Assembly: GCF_029626155.1 (NCBI RefSeq) | Contig: NZ_JARUBL010000001.1 | Location: forward strand, 2,666,001-2,730,000 | Reading direction: 5' to 3' | Source of the DNA: Solwaraspora sp. WMMD1047 | GTDB lineage: Bacteria > Actinomycetota > Actinomycetes > Mycobacteriales > Micromonosporaceae | DNA length: 64,000 bases | Part shown: one piece after another, positions 45,280 through 54,574 of the stretch | Position numbering within the stretch: the first letter of the stretch is position 1 | How the letters are laid out: each line of letters opens with the position of its first letter | Position numbers and translations under genes: made by a program | Notes under the pieces: model-generated | The model's database searches: none | The model's input: the letters and a program-made list of their open reading frames with translations, nothing else | Told to the model about the DNA's origin: nothing

Positions 45280-46491
45280 ATGCGTCTCGCCGCCCGCCTG
45301 CCCGTGCTCCTGCTCTGCGCGCTCACCGCCCTCCCACTCGGCTGCGCCCGGGCCGAGCCGGCCGGGACGCCCGACGGCGCGGCGGCCGGACCCGACGCCG
45401 TCGGATCGACCGCGCCACCGACCGCCGAGGGCGCCAGCGGACTCGGCGCCGCCCCGAGCGCCAGCCCCACCGCGCCAGCGAGCCGCCGGCCGCGGAAACC
45501 GCCGGCGCCGGGCAATCCGGCCGGTCGGGCCGCCGTCCCCGCCGAGGCCCGCGCGGTCGACACCTCCCGACCGACCCGGGTCATCGGCGACGGCACCAAG
45601 GCGAGCTGCACCAGCCGCGCGGTCGTCTCGGCGGTCGCCGCGGGCGGCATCATCACCTTCGACTGCGGGCCGGACCCGGTCACCATCACGATGACCGCCA
45701 CCGCAAAGGTCCGCAACGGCAACGGACCGCAGGTCGTGCTGGACGGCGGCGGCCTGGTGACCCTCAGTGGCAGCGGCAAGCGGCGGATTCTCTACCAGAA
45801 CACCTGCGACGAGGCGCAGGGCTGGACCACCTCGCACTGCAACGACCAGGACCACCCCCGGCTCACCGTGCAGAACCTGACCTTCGCCGACGGCAACTCC
45901 ACCGGCGCCACGACCGACGGCGGCGGAGGTGGCGCGATCTTCGTACGCGGGGGGCGGTTCAAGGTGGTCAACTCCCGGTTCGTCCGCAACCGGTGCGACC
46001 GGACCGGCCCCGACCTCGGCGGCGCCGCGATCCGGGTGCTCGACCAACACCAGGACAAGCCGGTGTACGTGGTGGGCAGCACGTTCGGCGGCGCCGCCGG
46101 CCAGGGTGGCTCCTGCGCCAACGGCGGCGCGCTGAGCAGCATCGGCGTCTCCTGGGTGATCCTGAACAGCGTGCTGAGCCACAACGAGGCGGTCGGCCGG
46201 GGCGCCAACCCGGCCAAGGCCGGAACACCGGGCGGCGGCAGCGGCGGGGCCATCTACTGCGACGGCAACCGGTTCACCGTCCGCATCGCCGGCAGCGTCG
46301 TCGAGAACAACAGCGCCAACGAGGGCGGGGGCGCGCTCTTCTTTGTCAGCAACGACCGCACCGGCACCCTGCGGATCGAGAGCTCTCAGTTGCGCCGCAA
46401 CCCCAGCGACGGGTTCGAGACCCAGGGCCTGCCCGGGATCTTCTACCTCGGGGCCGGCCGGCCGACCGTCACCGGTTCGAAGCTCGGCTGA
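45280..46491 (+). CDS. Lipoprotein with right-handed beta-helix repeat
   Basis: A 403-residue surface protein. Signal peptide with lipobox LPLGC (Cys22), so it should be lipid-anchored outside the membrane. A Pro/Ala/Ser-rich spacer runs to about 105. A parallel beta-helix follows with repeated short strands such as LTVQNLTFADGNSTGATTDG, GGRFKVVNSRFVRNRC and GGAIYCDGNRFTVRIAGSVV, rich in Asn, Gly and Cys. This is the pectate-lyase-like/polymorphic-outer-membrane repeat style. No catalytic Asp set of pectinases is obvious, so it may bind or cleave a polysaccharide. ATG 45280 is the start of a good signal. Confidence 0.8.
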   Translation: MRLAARLPVLLLCALTALPLGCARAEPAGTPDGAAAGPDAVGSTAPPTAEGASGLGAAPSASPTAPASRRPRKPPAPGNPAGRAAVPAEARAVDTSRPTRVIGDGTKASCTSRAVVSAVAAGGIITFDCGPDPVTITMTATAKVRNGNGPQVVLDGGGLVTLSGSGKRRILYQNTCDEAQGWTTSHCNDQDHPRLTVQNLTFADGNSTGATTDGGGGGAIFVRGGRFKVVNSRFVRNRCDRTGPDLGGAAIRVLDQHQDKPVYVVGSTFGGAAGQGGSCANGGALSSIGVSWVILNSVLSHNEAVGRGANPAKAGTPGGGSGGAIYCDGNRFTVRIAGSVVENNSANEGGGALFFVSNDRTGTLRIESSQLRRNPSDGFETQGLPGIFYLGAGRPTVTGSKLG

Positions 46492-46513
46492 CGACCGGCC
46501 GGCACGGGTTCTC

Positions 46514-47800
46514 TCAGTGCGTGGCCACCGCGACGACCCGCGGCTCCACCGGATCCAACCGGGCCGGGCGGACGACCAGGACGAGCACCGCCAGCGCCGC
46601 GAACATCCCGCCCGCGACCACCAACGCCATCGCCACGCTGCCGTTGCCGAGCACGCCGACCATCGGGGCCGCCACCGCGCCGACGCCGAACTGCACCGAA
46701 CCGAGCAGCGCGGCGGCGGTGCCGGCCGCCTCCCCGTGCCGGGACAGCGCCACCGCGGGCGCGTTCGGGATGGCCAGGCCGCCGGCCGCCAGCACGACCC
46801 AGAGCGAGGCCAGGATGGTCGGCAGACCGCCGAGTCCGGTCACGGCGAAGCCGATCAGCGCCAGCCCGGCGACTGATCCGACGGACAGGGCGGTGAGCAG
46901 GATCTGCTGCGGCGCGAACCGGCGCAGCAGCCGGACGTTGAGCTGGGTGGCCAGGATGAGCCCGACCGCGCCGGCCCCGAATGCCACCCCGAACTCCTGT
47001 TCGTTGAGGCCGTACCGCTCCTGGAAGACGAAGGACGAACCCGCCACGTACGCGAACAGCGCGGCCATCGACATCCCGGCGACGATCACCAGCCCGACGA
47101 AGACCCGGTCCCGCAGCAACGACCGGTAGACGCGGACGGTGTCCAGAACCCCGCCGCGGCGGCGTCGCGCGACCGGCAGGGTCTCCCGCAGCCCGACCAC
47201 CGCGACGACCACCAGCAGTACGCCGAACCCGGCGAGCGCCACGAACACGCCCCGCCAGTCGGTCCAGCTCAGCAGGGCGCTGCCCAGCGTCGGAGCCAGG
47301 ATCGGTGCCGCACCCATCACCAGCATCAGGCGGGAGATCAGACCGGCGAACGCGGACCCGCTGAACAGGTCCCGCACCACCGCCATCGCCACCACCGACG
47401 TCGCGGCGACGCCGAGTCCCTGCAGGACCCGCAGCGCGCCGAGCACGGCGATGTTGGGCGCGATCACGCAGAGCAGCGACGCGAGGACATGCAGCGCCAG
47501 GCCGGCGATCAGCGGCGCCCGGCGTCCGACCGCGTCGGAGAGCGGGCCGATCAGCAGTTGGCCGAGGGCCAGACCGGCGAGCGTGCCGGTGAGGGTGAGC
47601 TGCACCGCGGCCGAGGTCGTCCCGAAACTGTCGGTGATCGCCGGCAGCGCGGGCAGGTACATGTCGATGGTCAGCGGGCCGATCGCGATCAGTGAGCCGA
47701 GCACCAGCACCAGGCCGGCCCGCTGCCGACCGCTCATCAGCTCCCCGGGCGTGCCGGCCGGTGGGGCGGCCGTCGTCGTCTCGTGCGCGGTGACTGTCAT
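46514..47800 (-). CDS. Bcr/CflA-type MFS multidrug exporter
   Basis: A 428-residue integral membrane protein with 12 predicted helices. LVLGSLIAIGPLTIDMYLPALP is the helix 1 signature of the Bcr/CflA subfamily; QLLIGPLSDAVGRRAPLIAG is the MFS loop 2-3 motif, followed by VLQGLGVAATSVVAMAVVRD. These proton antiporters expel drugs such as bicyclomycin or sulfonamides. ATG 47800 opens a short hydrophilic N-terminus. The gene converges with the beta-helix lipoprotein; 22 bases separate them. No adjacent regulator. Confidence 0.9.
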   Translation of the reverse strand: MTVTAHETTTAAPPAGTPGELMSGRQRAGLVLVLGSLIAIGPLTIDMYLPALPAITDSFGTTSAAVQLTLTGTLAGLALGQLLIGPLSDAVGRRAPLIAGLALHVLASLLCVIAPNIAVLGALRVLQGLGVAATSVVAMAVVRDLFSGSAFAGLISRLMLVMGAAPILAPTLGSALLSWTDWRGVFVALAGFGVLLVVVAVVGLRETLPVARRRRGGVLDTVRVYRSLLRDRVFVGLVIVAGMSMAALFAYVAGSSFVFQERYGLNEQEFGVAFGAGAVGLILATQLNVRLLRRFAPQQILLTALSVGSVAGLALIGFAVTGLGGLPTILASLWVVLAAGGLAIPNAPAVALSRHGEAAGTAAALLGSVQFGVGAVAAPMVGVLGNGSVAMALVVAGGMFAALAVLVLVVRPARLDPVEPRVVAVATH

Positions 47801-48066
47801 TCGATCCCCCGTTCGCGGGGCCGATGGCGGCGGTGGCACACCCGCCGGGGCCGGCCCGGATTTTCGTCGATCCATCTGGCAGCAACTCCTGAGGCAGACC
47901 GGCATTCCCCAGCGGTGGAGAGGTAACTGAGCTCACACGCGCGGGAACGTGAGATGGCGGCTTGTCATCGACAGTTCGCCGACCTGTCATGACGCCGTGG
48001 TGTGGTGCCGACCGGCTCGCGGCACCTTGTTGTCATGCCGATCACGATCGTCGACTGGGAGTCAGC

Positions 48067-49215
48067 ATGAGGATCGTTCGGCTGGCCAACTTCGTCACCG
48101 GCAACTCCGGTGGCCTGCGGACCGCGCTGCGGGAACTCGGAGCGGGCTACCGGGCAGCCGGCCACGAGCCCGTACTCATCGTACCGGGGGCGCAACCGGA
48201 TTGGCGGGACACCGAGCAGGGTCTCGTCGTCACGCTGCCCGGGCCGGTGGTCCCCGGCACCGGCGGCTACCGGGTGCTGCTGGACCGCAAGCGCCTGCGT
48301 CGGGTGTTGGACGGACTGGCGCCCGACCGGATCGAGGTCTCCGATCGGACCACGCTGCGGTGGACCGGCCGGTGGGCGTCCCGGCACGGCGTACCGTCGG
48401 TGATGGTCTCGCACGAAACCCTGGCCGGACTGCTGCGGTTGCCGGCCGGCGGTCGGCTGCCGGTCGACCGGCTCGCCGACCGGATGAACGTGGCCACCGC
48501 GGGCGGCTACGACCGGGTGGTCTGCACGACCGCGTGGGCGGCGGCGGAGTTCCATCGGGTCGGCGCGGCCAACGTGGTCCGGGTGCCGCTCGGGGTCGAC
48601 CTCGACCACTTCCGCCCCGACCGGTACGACCAGGCGTTACGCGACCGCTACGCCGCCCGCCGTGAGTTGCTGCTGCTGCACTGCGCGCGGCTCTCCCCGG
48701 AGAAGAAGCCGGAACGGGTGCTCGCGGCGTTGGCCGAGTTGCGCGACCGGGCGGTGCCGGCGGTCCTGGTCGTCGTCGGCAGTGGACCTCGGCAGGCCCG
48801 GATGCGGGCTGAGGCCCGCCGGGCCGGCCTGCCGGTGCGGTTCGAGAACCACGTCAGCGACCGGGTCCTGATCGCCCGGTTGCTGGCCACCGCCGACGTG
48901 GTGCTGGCACCGGGTCCGGTGGAGACCTTCGGACTGGCGGCGCTGGAGGCGCTGGCCAGCGGCACGCCGGTCGTGGCGAGCGCGGAGAGCGCCCTGCCGG
49001 AGGTGATCGGCACGGCCGGCGTCGCGGTGCCCGGCGACGGTCCGGCGTACGCGGACGCGGTCGTTGACCTGGCGTCCCGGTCGATCGGCGAGCGGCGGGC
49101 GGCGGCCCGCCGCCGGGCCGAGGACTTTCCCTGGTCCGCCTCGGTAGACGGGTTCCTGGCCGCGCACGGACTTCCCGCCACCACCGCCGTGCCGGCTGAC
49201 CGCTCGTACCCGTAG
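48067..49215 (+). CDS. GT4-family glycosyltransferase
   Basis: A 382-residue GT-B fold enzyme. The N-terminal domain starts IVRLANFVTGNSGGLRTALR, where the GGL loop contacts acceptor or phosphate. The C-terminal domain has LHCARLSPEKKPERVLAALA, VVVGSGPRQARM and the donor-binding VETFGLAALEALASGTPVVA (E-x7-E type). It resembles mannosyltransferases of the PimB'/MgtA group acting on cell-envelope lipids (inference from similarity). The C-terminus reads into the first copy of the 19-bp repeat (ADRSYP, then stop). ATG 48067. Confidence 0.87.
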   Translation: MRIVRLANFVTGNSGGLRTALRELGAGYRAAGHEPVLIVPGAQPDWRDTEQGLVVTLPGPVVPGTGGYRVLLDRKRLRRVLDGLAPDRIEVSDRTTLRWTGRWASRHGVPSVMVSHETLAGLLRLPAGGRLPVDRLADRMNVATAGGYDRVVCTTAWAAAEFHRVGAANVVRVPLGVDLDHFRPDRYDQALRDRYAARRELLLLHCARLSPEKKPERVLAALAELRDRAVPAVLVVVGSGPRQARMRAEARRAGLPVRFENHVSDRVLIARLLATADVVLAPGPVETFGLAALEALASGTPVVASAESALPEVIGTAGVAVPGDGPAYADAVVDLASRSIGERRAAARRRAEDFPWSASVDGFLAAHGLPATTAVPADRSYP

Positions 49216-49277
49216 GACCCGCTCGTACCCGTGGGACCCGCTCGTACCCGTGGGACCCGCTCGTACCCGTAGAACTA
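49202..49277 (+). repeat. Four-copy 19-bp tandem repeat
   Basis: Unit GCTCGTACCCGTGGGACCC, starting at 49202, 49221, 49240 and 49259; the first three match but for one base and the fourth decays after 12 bases. It begins inside the end of the glycosyltransferase gene and includes its TAG stop. Confidence 0.85.
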
Positions 49278-49390
49278 GCCGTCCGGACAAGACCTGCGCC
49301 ACATAGGACGGCGACCCGTCCGTAACGGGAGGTTACGCTGACGGCCATCTCCAGCGAACCGGTCGGTAACGATGGGCTGAGGTGGTCGTA

Positions 49391-49717
49391 GTGGCGTCCG
49401 GACACGCCGGTGATCCCGGCGATGTGAGCCTGCGTCTCATCCAGATCCTGCGGATCTACGGGGGCGGGCTGAGCTCCCACACCCTCGGTGACCTGCGCGA
49501 GGTGGTGCGGGCCGGACGGTACCCGTGGTTGCGGGACGAGTTCGGTTCCGCGATCCGCACCGGCGCGTTCACCGCCGCGTCCTGGAGTTCGGCGATCGGG
49601 CTGGAACCGCCGATCGACCTGGCGGAACGGACCGTCCACGACCAGCAACGGCTGGTCTGGGCGGCGATCTTCGGCGATGAGCCGTTTCCGGCCGCCGGCC
49701 GGTCCGTGGCCCGCTGA
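49391..49717 (+). CDS. Hypothetical protein
   Basis: A 108-residue soluble protein of unknown function: SLRLIQILRIYGGGLSSHTL, DLREVVRAGRYPWLRDEFGS and LVWAAIFGDEPFP. No signal or membrane segment. GTG 49391 has GAGGTGG about 8 bases upstream; GTG 49382 is an alternative. It ends 36 bases before the ManD-type gene and may be co-transcribed with it. No domain recognised. Confidence 0.55.
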   Translation: MASGHAGDPGDVSLRLIQILRIYGGGLSSHTLGDLREVVRAGRYPWLRDEFGSAIRTGAFTAASWSSAIGLEPPIDLAERTVHDQQRLVWAAIFGDEPFPAAGRSVAR

Positions 49718-49753
49718 TCGACAGTCCGGGTGGGGACCGAGCAAGATGTCGGA

Positions 49754-50962
49754 ATGAGGATCACCGACGCGAAGGTCATCGTCACCTGCCCGGGACGCAA
49801 CTTCGTCACCCTGAAGATCGTCACCGACGAGGGGGTGACCGGGGTCGGCGACGCGACCCTCAACGGCCGCGAACTGGCGGTGGCGGCGTACCTGACCGAG
49901 CACGTCGTGCCGGCGCTCATCGGTCGCGACCCGGCCCGGATCGAGGACACCTGGCAGTACCTCTACAAGGGCGCCTACTGGCGGCGCGGTCCGGTGACGA
50001 TGAGCGCCATCGCGGCGGTGGACACCGCGCTCTGGGACATCCTGGGCAAGGTGGCGGGGCTGCCGGTCTACCGGCTGCTGGGCGGCCGGTCCCGCGAGGG
50101 CGTCACCGTGTACGGGCACGCCAACGCGGAGACGGCCGAGGCGGTGCTGGCCGAGGTCGCCTGGTACGTCGAGCGCGGCTACCGGGCGGTGCGGGTGCAG
50201 ACCGGCGTGCCCGGGCTGGCCGCCACCTACGGGGTGAGCGGGGACAAGACCTTCTACGAGCCGGCCGACGCGGCGATCGCCACCGAGGCGGTCTGGTCGA
50301 CCGAGCGGTACCTCAACACCGTACCGTCGGTCTTCGCCCGGGTCCGCGACGAGTTCGGCCCGGACCTGAAGCTGCTGCACGACGTGCACCACCGGCTCAC
50401 CCCGATCGAGGCGGCCCGGCTCGGCAGGAGCCTGGAGCCGTACGCGTTGACCTGGATGGAGGACCCGGTCCCGGCCGAGCTGCAGGAGGGCTTCCGGCTG
50501 ATCCGCCAGCACACCACCACCCCGATCGCGGTGGGGGAGGTGTTCAACACGGTCTGGGACTGCCAGCAGCTGATCACCGAGCAGCTCATCGACTACATCC
50601 GGGCCACGGTGGTGCACGCCGGTGGGATCAGCCACCTGCGCCGGATCTTCGACCTGGCCGCCCTGCACCACGTCCGCAGCGGCTCGCACGGCGCCACCGA
50701 CCTCTCCCCGGTCTGCATGGCCGCCGCGCTGCACGTGGACATCAGCATCCCGAACTTCGGCCTGCAGGAGTACATGCGGCACACCGGCGAGACCGACGCG
50801 GTCTTCCCGCACGGCTACCGGTTCGAGAACGGCTACCTGCTCCCGTCCGAGGAGCCGGGCCTCGGCGTCGACATCGACGAGGAACTGGCCGCGAAGTACC
50901 CGTACCAGCCGAAGGCCCTGCCGGTGAACCGCCTGGAGGACGGCTCGATGCACTCGTGGTAG
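49754..50962 (+). CDS. ManD-type D-mannonate dehydratase (enolase superfamily)
   Basis: A 402-residue mandelate-racemase-group enzyme that would dehydrate D-mannonate (or D-gluconate) to the 2-keto-3-deoxy acid. Features of the ManD family are [20 protein letters not shown], the Tyr/Arg acid-base region VRVQTGVPG, metal ligands in [28 protein letters not shown] and IAVGEVFNT, and the C-terminal His/Pro/Trp loop including [16 protein letters not shown]. It supports hexuronate use along with the other sugar genes. ATG 49754. Actual activity within ManD varies between members and some are inactive, so the substrate is uncertain. Confidence 0.88.
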   Translation: MRITDAKVIVTCPGRNFVTLKIVTDEGVTGVGDATLNGRELAVAAYLTEHVVPALIGRDPARIEDTWQYLYKGAYWRRGPVTMSAIAAVDTALWDILGKVAGLPVYRLLGGRSREGVTVYGHANAETAEAVLAEVAWYVERGYRAVRVQTGVPGLAATYGVSGDKTFYEPADAAIATEAVWSTERYLNTVPSVFARVRDEFGPDLKLLHDVHHRLTPIEAARLGRSLEPYALTWMEDPVPAELQEGFRLIRQHTTTPIAVGEVFNTVWDCQQLITEQLIDYIRATVVHAGGISHLRRIFDLAALHHVRSGSHGATDLSPVCMAAALHVDISIPNFGLQEYMRHTGETDAVFPHGYRFENGYLLPSEEPGLGVDIDEELAAKYPYQPKALPVNRLEDGSMHSW

Positions 50963-51124
50963 CGGGACGCCGCCGGTCAGCTCCGGGGGCGGGGCGGTGG
51001 CGGCGGGTCGGCCGGGATGGCCGTTACCTGGCCCGGACGGTCGGGTTGCGGGGAAGGTGCGTGCCACCCGGCCGAAACCATCGGGGTGGCGCCAACCCAT
51101 CGATGTCTGTCATGCTCTGTCGCC

Positions 51125-51940
51125 ATGGTGAAGTCGCGCGGCCGGCTGGCGGCCCTCGCAGTCATGTTCACGGCGATCCTGCTCGGCGCCGGTGGCGTCC
51201 AGGCCGGTGCGGCGGGCACGGCCGGTGCCGGGGCCGGTGACGCGGGGTGCCGCGACCGGTCGCACCGCAACCTGCTGTTCTGTGAGGACTTCGAACGGCT
51301 GCCGGTCGGTGGGCCGGCCACCCTGCGTTGGGGGGTCGACACCAGCCACGGCACCCTCGCCGTGCAGCGTCAGCGGCACGGCAAGGCGCTGCACGTGCAC
51401 ACCGAGGGCAACGGGCGGGCCTTCCTCAAGGTCGAGGACTTCGCCGCCCCCGGCAACAGCCACCACGGCCGGGTACGGATCAAGGTCGACGCCTTCCCGA
51501 CCGCGCCGGACTGGGCGCACTTCACCCTGGTCGAGCTGACCGGCGCCGGCAGCGCCGAGGTGGTCCGGCCGATCGGCGGCCAGTGGGCGCCGCCGCTGGC
51601 CGGCTCGTTCTGGGGCGTGGGCGCCGACGGCGGCCCGACCGGCGACTGGACCAACTGGCGCGAGTCGGCGCCCACGGTCGAGGACCGCTGGCAGTGCTTC
51701 GAGTGGCGCTGGCGGGGCGCCGACAACCGGATCGACGTCTGGATCGACGGCGTACCCCAGCCCGAGATGACGGTGACGACCACCGAGCACGGCGGCAACC
51801 CGGTCGACTTCGTGCTGCCCGACGCCAACACCGTCAAGATCGGCTGGCAGCTCTACCAGGGCGGCCCCACGCCGGACCACTTCGACCTCTGGATCGACGA
51901 CATCGCGCTCGGCGCCCAGCGGGTCGGTTGCGGCCGCTGA
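51125..51940 (+). CDS. Exported lectin/polysaccharide-lyase-like protein
   Basis: A 271-residue secreted protein. Signal peptide RLAALAVMFTAILLGAGGVQ to about 30. The mature part resembles concanavalin-type sandwiches: LFCEDFERLPVGGPATLRWG at the start, SHHGRVRIKVDAF, WQCFEWRWRGADNRIDVWID and GWQLYQGGPTPDHFDLWIDD at the end. This layout is similar to proteins annotated as polysaccharide lyase or laminarinase-like sandwich domains. No catalytic pair is certain, so it may only bind carbohydrate. ATG 51125 chosen; the reading from 51017 has no signal peptide. Confidence 0.75.
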   Translation: MVKSRGRLAALAVMFTAILLGAGGVQAGAAGTAGAGAGDAGCRDRSHRNLLFCEDFERLPVGGPATLRWGVDTSHGTLAVQRQRHGKALHVHTEGNGRAFLKVEDFAAPGNSHHGRVRIKVDAFPTAPDWAHFTLVELTGAGSAEVVRPIGGQWAPPLAGSFWGVGADGGPTGDWTNWRESAPTVEDRWQCFEWRWRGADNRIDVWIDGVPQPEMTVTTTEHGGNPVDFVLPDANTVKIGWQLYQGGPTPDHFDLWIDDIALGAQRVGCGR

Positions 51941-51944
51941 CCGG

Positions 51945-52700
51945 CTACGCGCCGCCGGTCACCGCCACCACCTGGCCGGTGATGCCGGTGTTGGCGGCCG
52001 ACCCCAGGTAGACGACCGGCCCGGCGACCTCGTCGGCGTCGAGCAGCCGCCGCAGCGGGCTGAGCGCCGCGTAGTGCCCGCCGGCCGCGTCCACGATCAT
52101 CCCGTTCGTGTCGGTCCGGGTCAGGCCCGGCATCACCACATTGGAGAGGATGTCCCCGCTGCCACCCAGCCCGAACGCGGCCGACCGGCTGAAGCCGTGC
52201 AGCGCCGCCTTCGCCGCGGCGTAGTACTCCGAACCGGCGGCACCGTCGACCGCGAGGCTCGACGAGATGTGCACCAACCGCCCCCAACGGTGCTCGCGCA
52301 TCGCCGGCGCGACGGCCCGGCTCAGCCCCAGCGCACCCTCGACATTGGTCCGCAGCACCGTGAGCCACTCGGCGTCCGGCACGCTCTCGAAGCGGGCGTC
52401 CGGATCCGGCGCCGAGCTGCCCCACCGCACCGCGTTGTTCACCAGCACGTCGATCCGGCCGGCGCGGTCGAGCACCGCGTCGACCAGTTTCCTCGCCGCG
52501 TTGTCGGCGCCCATGTCGTACCGGATAACGAACGCGCGGTCGCCGATCTCGCCGGCCAGCTTCTCCACCGCGGACCGGTCCTGGTGGTAGGTGAGGACCA
52601 CCTCGGCGCCCTCGGCGGCGAAGCCGCGGGCGATCGCCCGCCCCAGCCCGCCGGAGGCCCCGGTGACGATGACGGTACGACCGTGTAGACCCAGATCCAT
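51945..52700 (-). CDS. Short-chain dehydrogenase/reductase
   Basis: A 251-residue SDR close to FabG-type 3-oxoacyl reductases. Cofactor loop TGASGGLGRAIARGF, NNAV in LVNNAVRW (Gly of NNAG replaced by Val), catalytic Ser in VHISSSLAVDG and Tyr-x3-Lys in YYAAAKAAL, then PGLTRTDTNGM. Substrate unknown. ATG 52700. It is divergent from an XRE regulator gene 138 bases away, which may control it. It converges with the lectin-like gene with four bases between stops. Confidence 0.88.
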   Translation of the reverse strand: MDLGLHGRTVIVTGASGGLGRAIARGFAAEGAEVVLTYHQDRSAVEKLAGEIGDRAFVIRYDMGADNAARKLVDAVLDRAGRIDVLVNNAVRWGSSAPDPDARFESVPDAEWLTVLRTNVEGALGLSRAVAPAMREHRWGRLVHISSSLAVDGAAGSEYYAAAKAALHGFSRSAAFGLGGSGDILSNVVMPGLTRTDTNGMIVDAAGGHYAALSPLRRLLDADEVAGPVVYLGSAANTGITGQVVAVTGGA

Positions 52701-52838
52701 GTGTACTCCCCGTGATTGTCGTTCCCAGCTCGCTGCCGATGCCACGCTGCCGGATCGGGTCCGGGACAGCCAGGCCGCGTTGAGGCTGGCCCTGCCAGGG
52801 CCAGGATCGCCGCCGGTCGCGGCGGTAACCTTTCGACA

Positions 52839-53657
52839 GTGAGCGACAACGAGCTGGGATCGTTTCTGCGTACCCGTCGGGAGGCGGTCACGCCGGCGCA
52901 GGTCGGGCTGCCTCCCGGCGGCCGGCGGCGGACCCCCGGGCTGCGTCGGGCCGAGCTGGCGACCCTGGCCGGCGTGAGCGTCGACTACCTCACCCGGCTC
53001 GAACAGGGGCGGGACCGCCGGCCCTCGCCGCAGGTGCTCGCCGCGCTCGCCGACGCGCTGCGGCTACCCGTCGAGGAGCGGGTCCACCTGCGGATGATGT
53101 CCAAGAGCGCGGACGGCGGCCTGCCGTGCATGGAGGCCGAGCCGCCGGCCCGGTCCGTCCGCCCCACCGTGCGGGCGCTGCTCGACCGGCTGGAACCCGG
53201 GCCGGCCGTGCTCCTCAACCGGCTCGGCGAGATCCTCGCCCACACCAGCGGGTACGCCCGCCTCGCCGGACCGCTCGGGGTGCTGGACGCCGATCCGCCG
53301 AGCCTGGTCGAATTCGTCTTCACCGATGCCCGGGCCCGGCACGCCTTCCCGGACTGGGCCGACCTGGCCGACCGGCTCGTCGCCGACCTGCGCCTGCCCG
53401 GGCGCGGCGACCCGCATCTGGACCGGCTCGTCGACGAGCTGACCGTCACGGCCGGTGCGCCGTTCACCGACCGGTACCACGGGCCGCCCACGGTGCCCCG
53501 CCGCACCGGCGTCGAGCGACTGTGCCATCCCGAGGCCGGCGAACTGCGCTTGGCGTACGAGATCCTGGATCTTCCCGACCCCGCCGACCAGCGACTGCTG
53601 GTGCACCTGCCGGCCGACGACGCCACCGCCGCCGCGCTCGACCGGCTGCTCGGCTGA
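52839..53657 (+). CDS. XRE-family regulator with MmyB-like ligand domain
   Basis: A 272-residue regulator. Helix-turn-helix near 10-75: LGSFLRTRREAVTPAQVGLP, PGLRRAELATLAGVSVDYLT and RLEQGRDRRPSPQVLAALAD. The C-terminal domain (about 105-260) has AVLLNRLGEILAHTSGYARL and ends with LLVHLPADD, the MmyB/PAS-like sensor typical of this actinobacterial family, often binding fatty-acid-like ligands. GTG 52839. It is divergent from the SDR gene, its likely target. Its stop abuts the stop of the convergent methyltransferase gene with no gap. Confidence 0.9.
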   Translation: MSDNELGSFLRTRREAVTPAQVGLPPGGRRRTPGLRRAELATLAGVSVDYLTRLEQGRDRRPSPQVLAALADALRLPVEERVHLRMMSKSADGGLPCMEAEPPARSVRPTVRALLDRLEPGPAVLLNRLGEILAHTSGYARLAGPLGVLDADPPSLVEFVFTDARARHAFPDWADLADRLVADLRLPGRGDPHLDRLVDELTVTAGAPFTDRYHGPPTVPRRTGVERLCHPEAGELRLAYEILDLPDPADQRLLVHLPADDATAAALDRLLG

Positions 53658-54488
53658 TCAGGGGCGGCGACGGGCCTGCAGGGTGTACGTCATCGGCAGC
53701 CGCCAGGGCCGGTCGCGCAGCCGCCACTCGCCGCGCTCGTCGCATTCGGTCACGCCGGGCAGGGCGTTCCACGGCGCGCTGTCGTGCTCCTGCAGCATGG
53801 TGAGGTCCAGACCCGCGTCGAGCAGCGCCGTGACGATCTCACCGAGGCCGTGGTTCCACTCGTGGGTCAGGTTGTGGGTGAAGGTGGCGTCGGTGGCGAC
53901 GTAGGTGCCGGGCTCGTCGAAGACCAGCGGCTCGGGCCGCTCGAAGTAGGGGTACTCGACCGCCAGCAGCCCGTCGGTGCGGGCCTCGTCCAACGCCCAC
54001 AGCATCGGGTGGCCCTCCCGGATGAAGAGCCGGCCGCCGGGGCGCAGCAGCGCGCCGACCACCTGCGCCCACCGCCGGATGTCCGGCAGCCAGCAGATCG
54101 CGCCGATGCCGGTGTAGACCAGGTCGAAGCCGCCGGGCTCCAACACCTGTGCCGCGTCGTAGACGTCGGACTCGACGAAGTCGATGTCGGCGCCGGTGCG
54201 GGCGGCCAGCGCGCGGGCCTGGGCCAGCGAGGCGCCGGAGAAGTCCAGCCCGGTCACCCGGGCGCCGAGCCGGTGCAGCGACAGGGTGTCGGTGCCGATG
54301 TGGCACTGCAGGTGCACGACCCGCAGACCGGCCACCTCGCCGAGCCGGGGCCGGTCGAACCGGATCACGTCGCTGAGATGCTCCGGATCGTCGACATAGC
54401 GCTCGATGCCGTAGTCCGGCGATGCCGCGTGCGCGGGCGCCCGCTCGTCCCAGTTGGCCCGGTTCACCGTCCGATAGTCCGCGGTCAC
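53658..54488 (-). CDS. Class I SAM-dependent methyltransferase
   Basis: A 276-residue methyltransferase: N-terminus NRANWDERAPAHAASPDYGI, motif I VVHLQCHIGTDTLSLHRLGA, motif II VTGLDFSGASLAQARALAA, then DFVESDVYDAAQ and a GGRLFIREGHPMLWAL region. The motif HLQCHIGTDTLSL is typical of a broad actinobacterial group with unknown small-molecule substrates. GTG 54488 is chosen because the earlier ATG of the frame (54551) gives no conserved residues. It lies tail-to-tail with the XRE gene without a spacer. Confidence 0.86.
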   Translation of the reverse strand: MTADYRTVNRANWDERAPAHAASPDYGIERYVDDPEHLSDVIRFDRPRLGEVAGLRVVHLQCHIGTDTLSLHRLGARVTGLDFSGASLAQARALAARTGADIDFVESDVYDAAQVLEPGGFDLVYTGIGAICWLPDIRRWAQVVGALLRPGGRLFIREGHPMLWALDEARTDGLLAVEYPYFERPEPLVFDEPGTYVATDATFTHNLTHEWNHGLGEIVTALLDAGLDLTMLQEHDSAPWNALPGVTECDERGEWRLRDRPWRLPMTYTLQARRRP

Positions 54489-54574
54489 GCCCGGTACCCT
54501 GGCACAGCCGTGCGGGTCCGTCCAACCAAATTCGGGTACGCGCCAGACCACATCGAGGTACGCGAGGATCGGTC

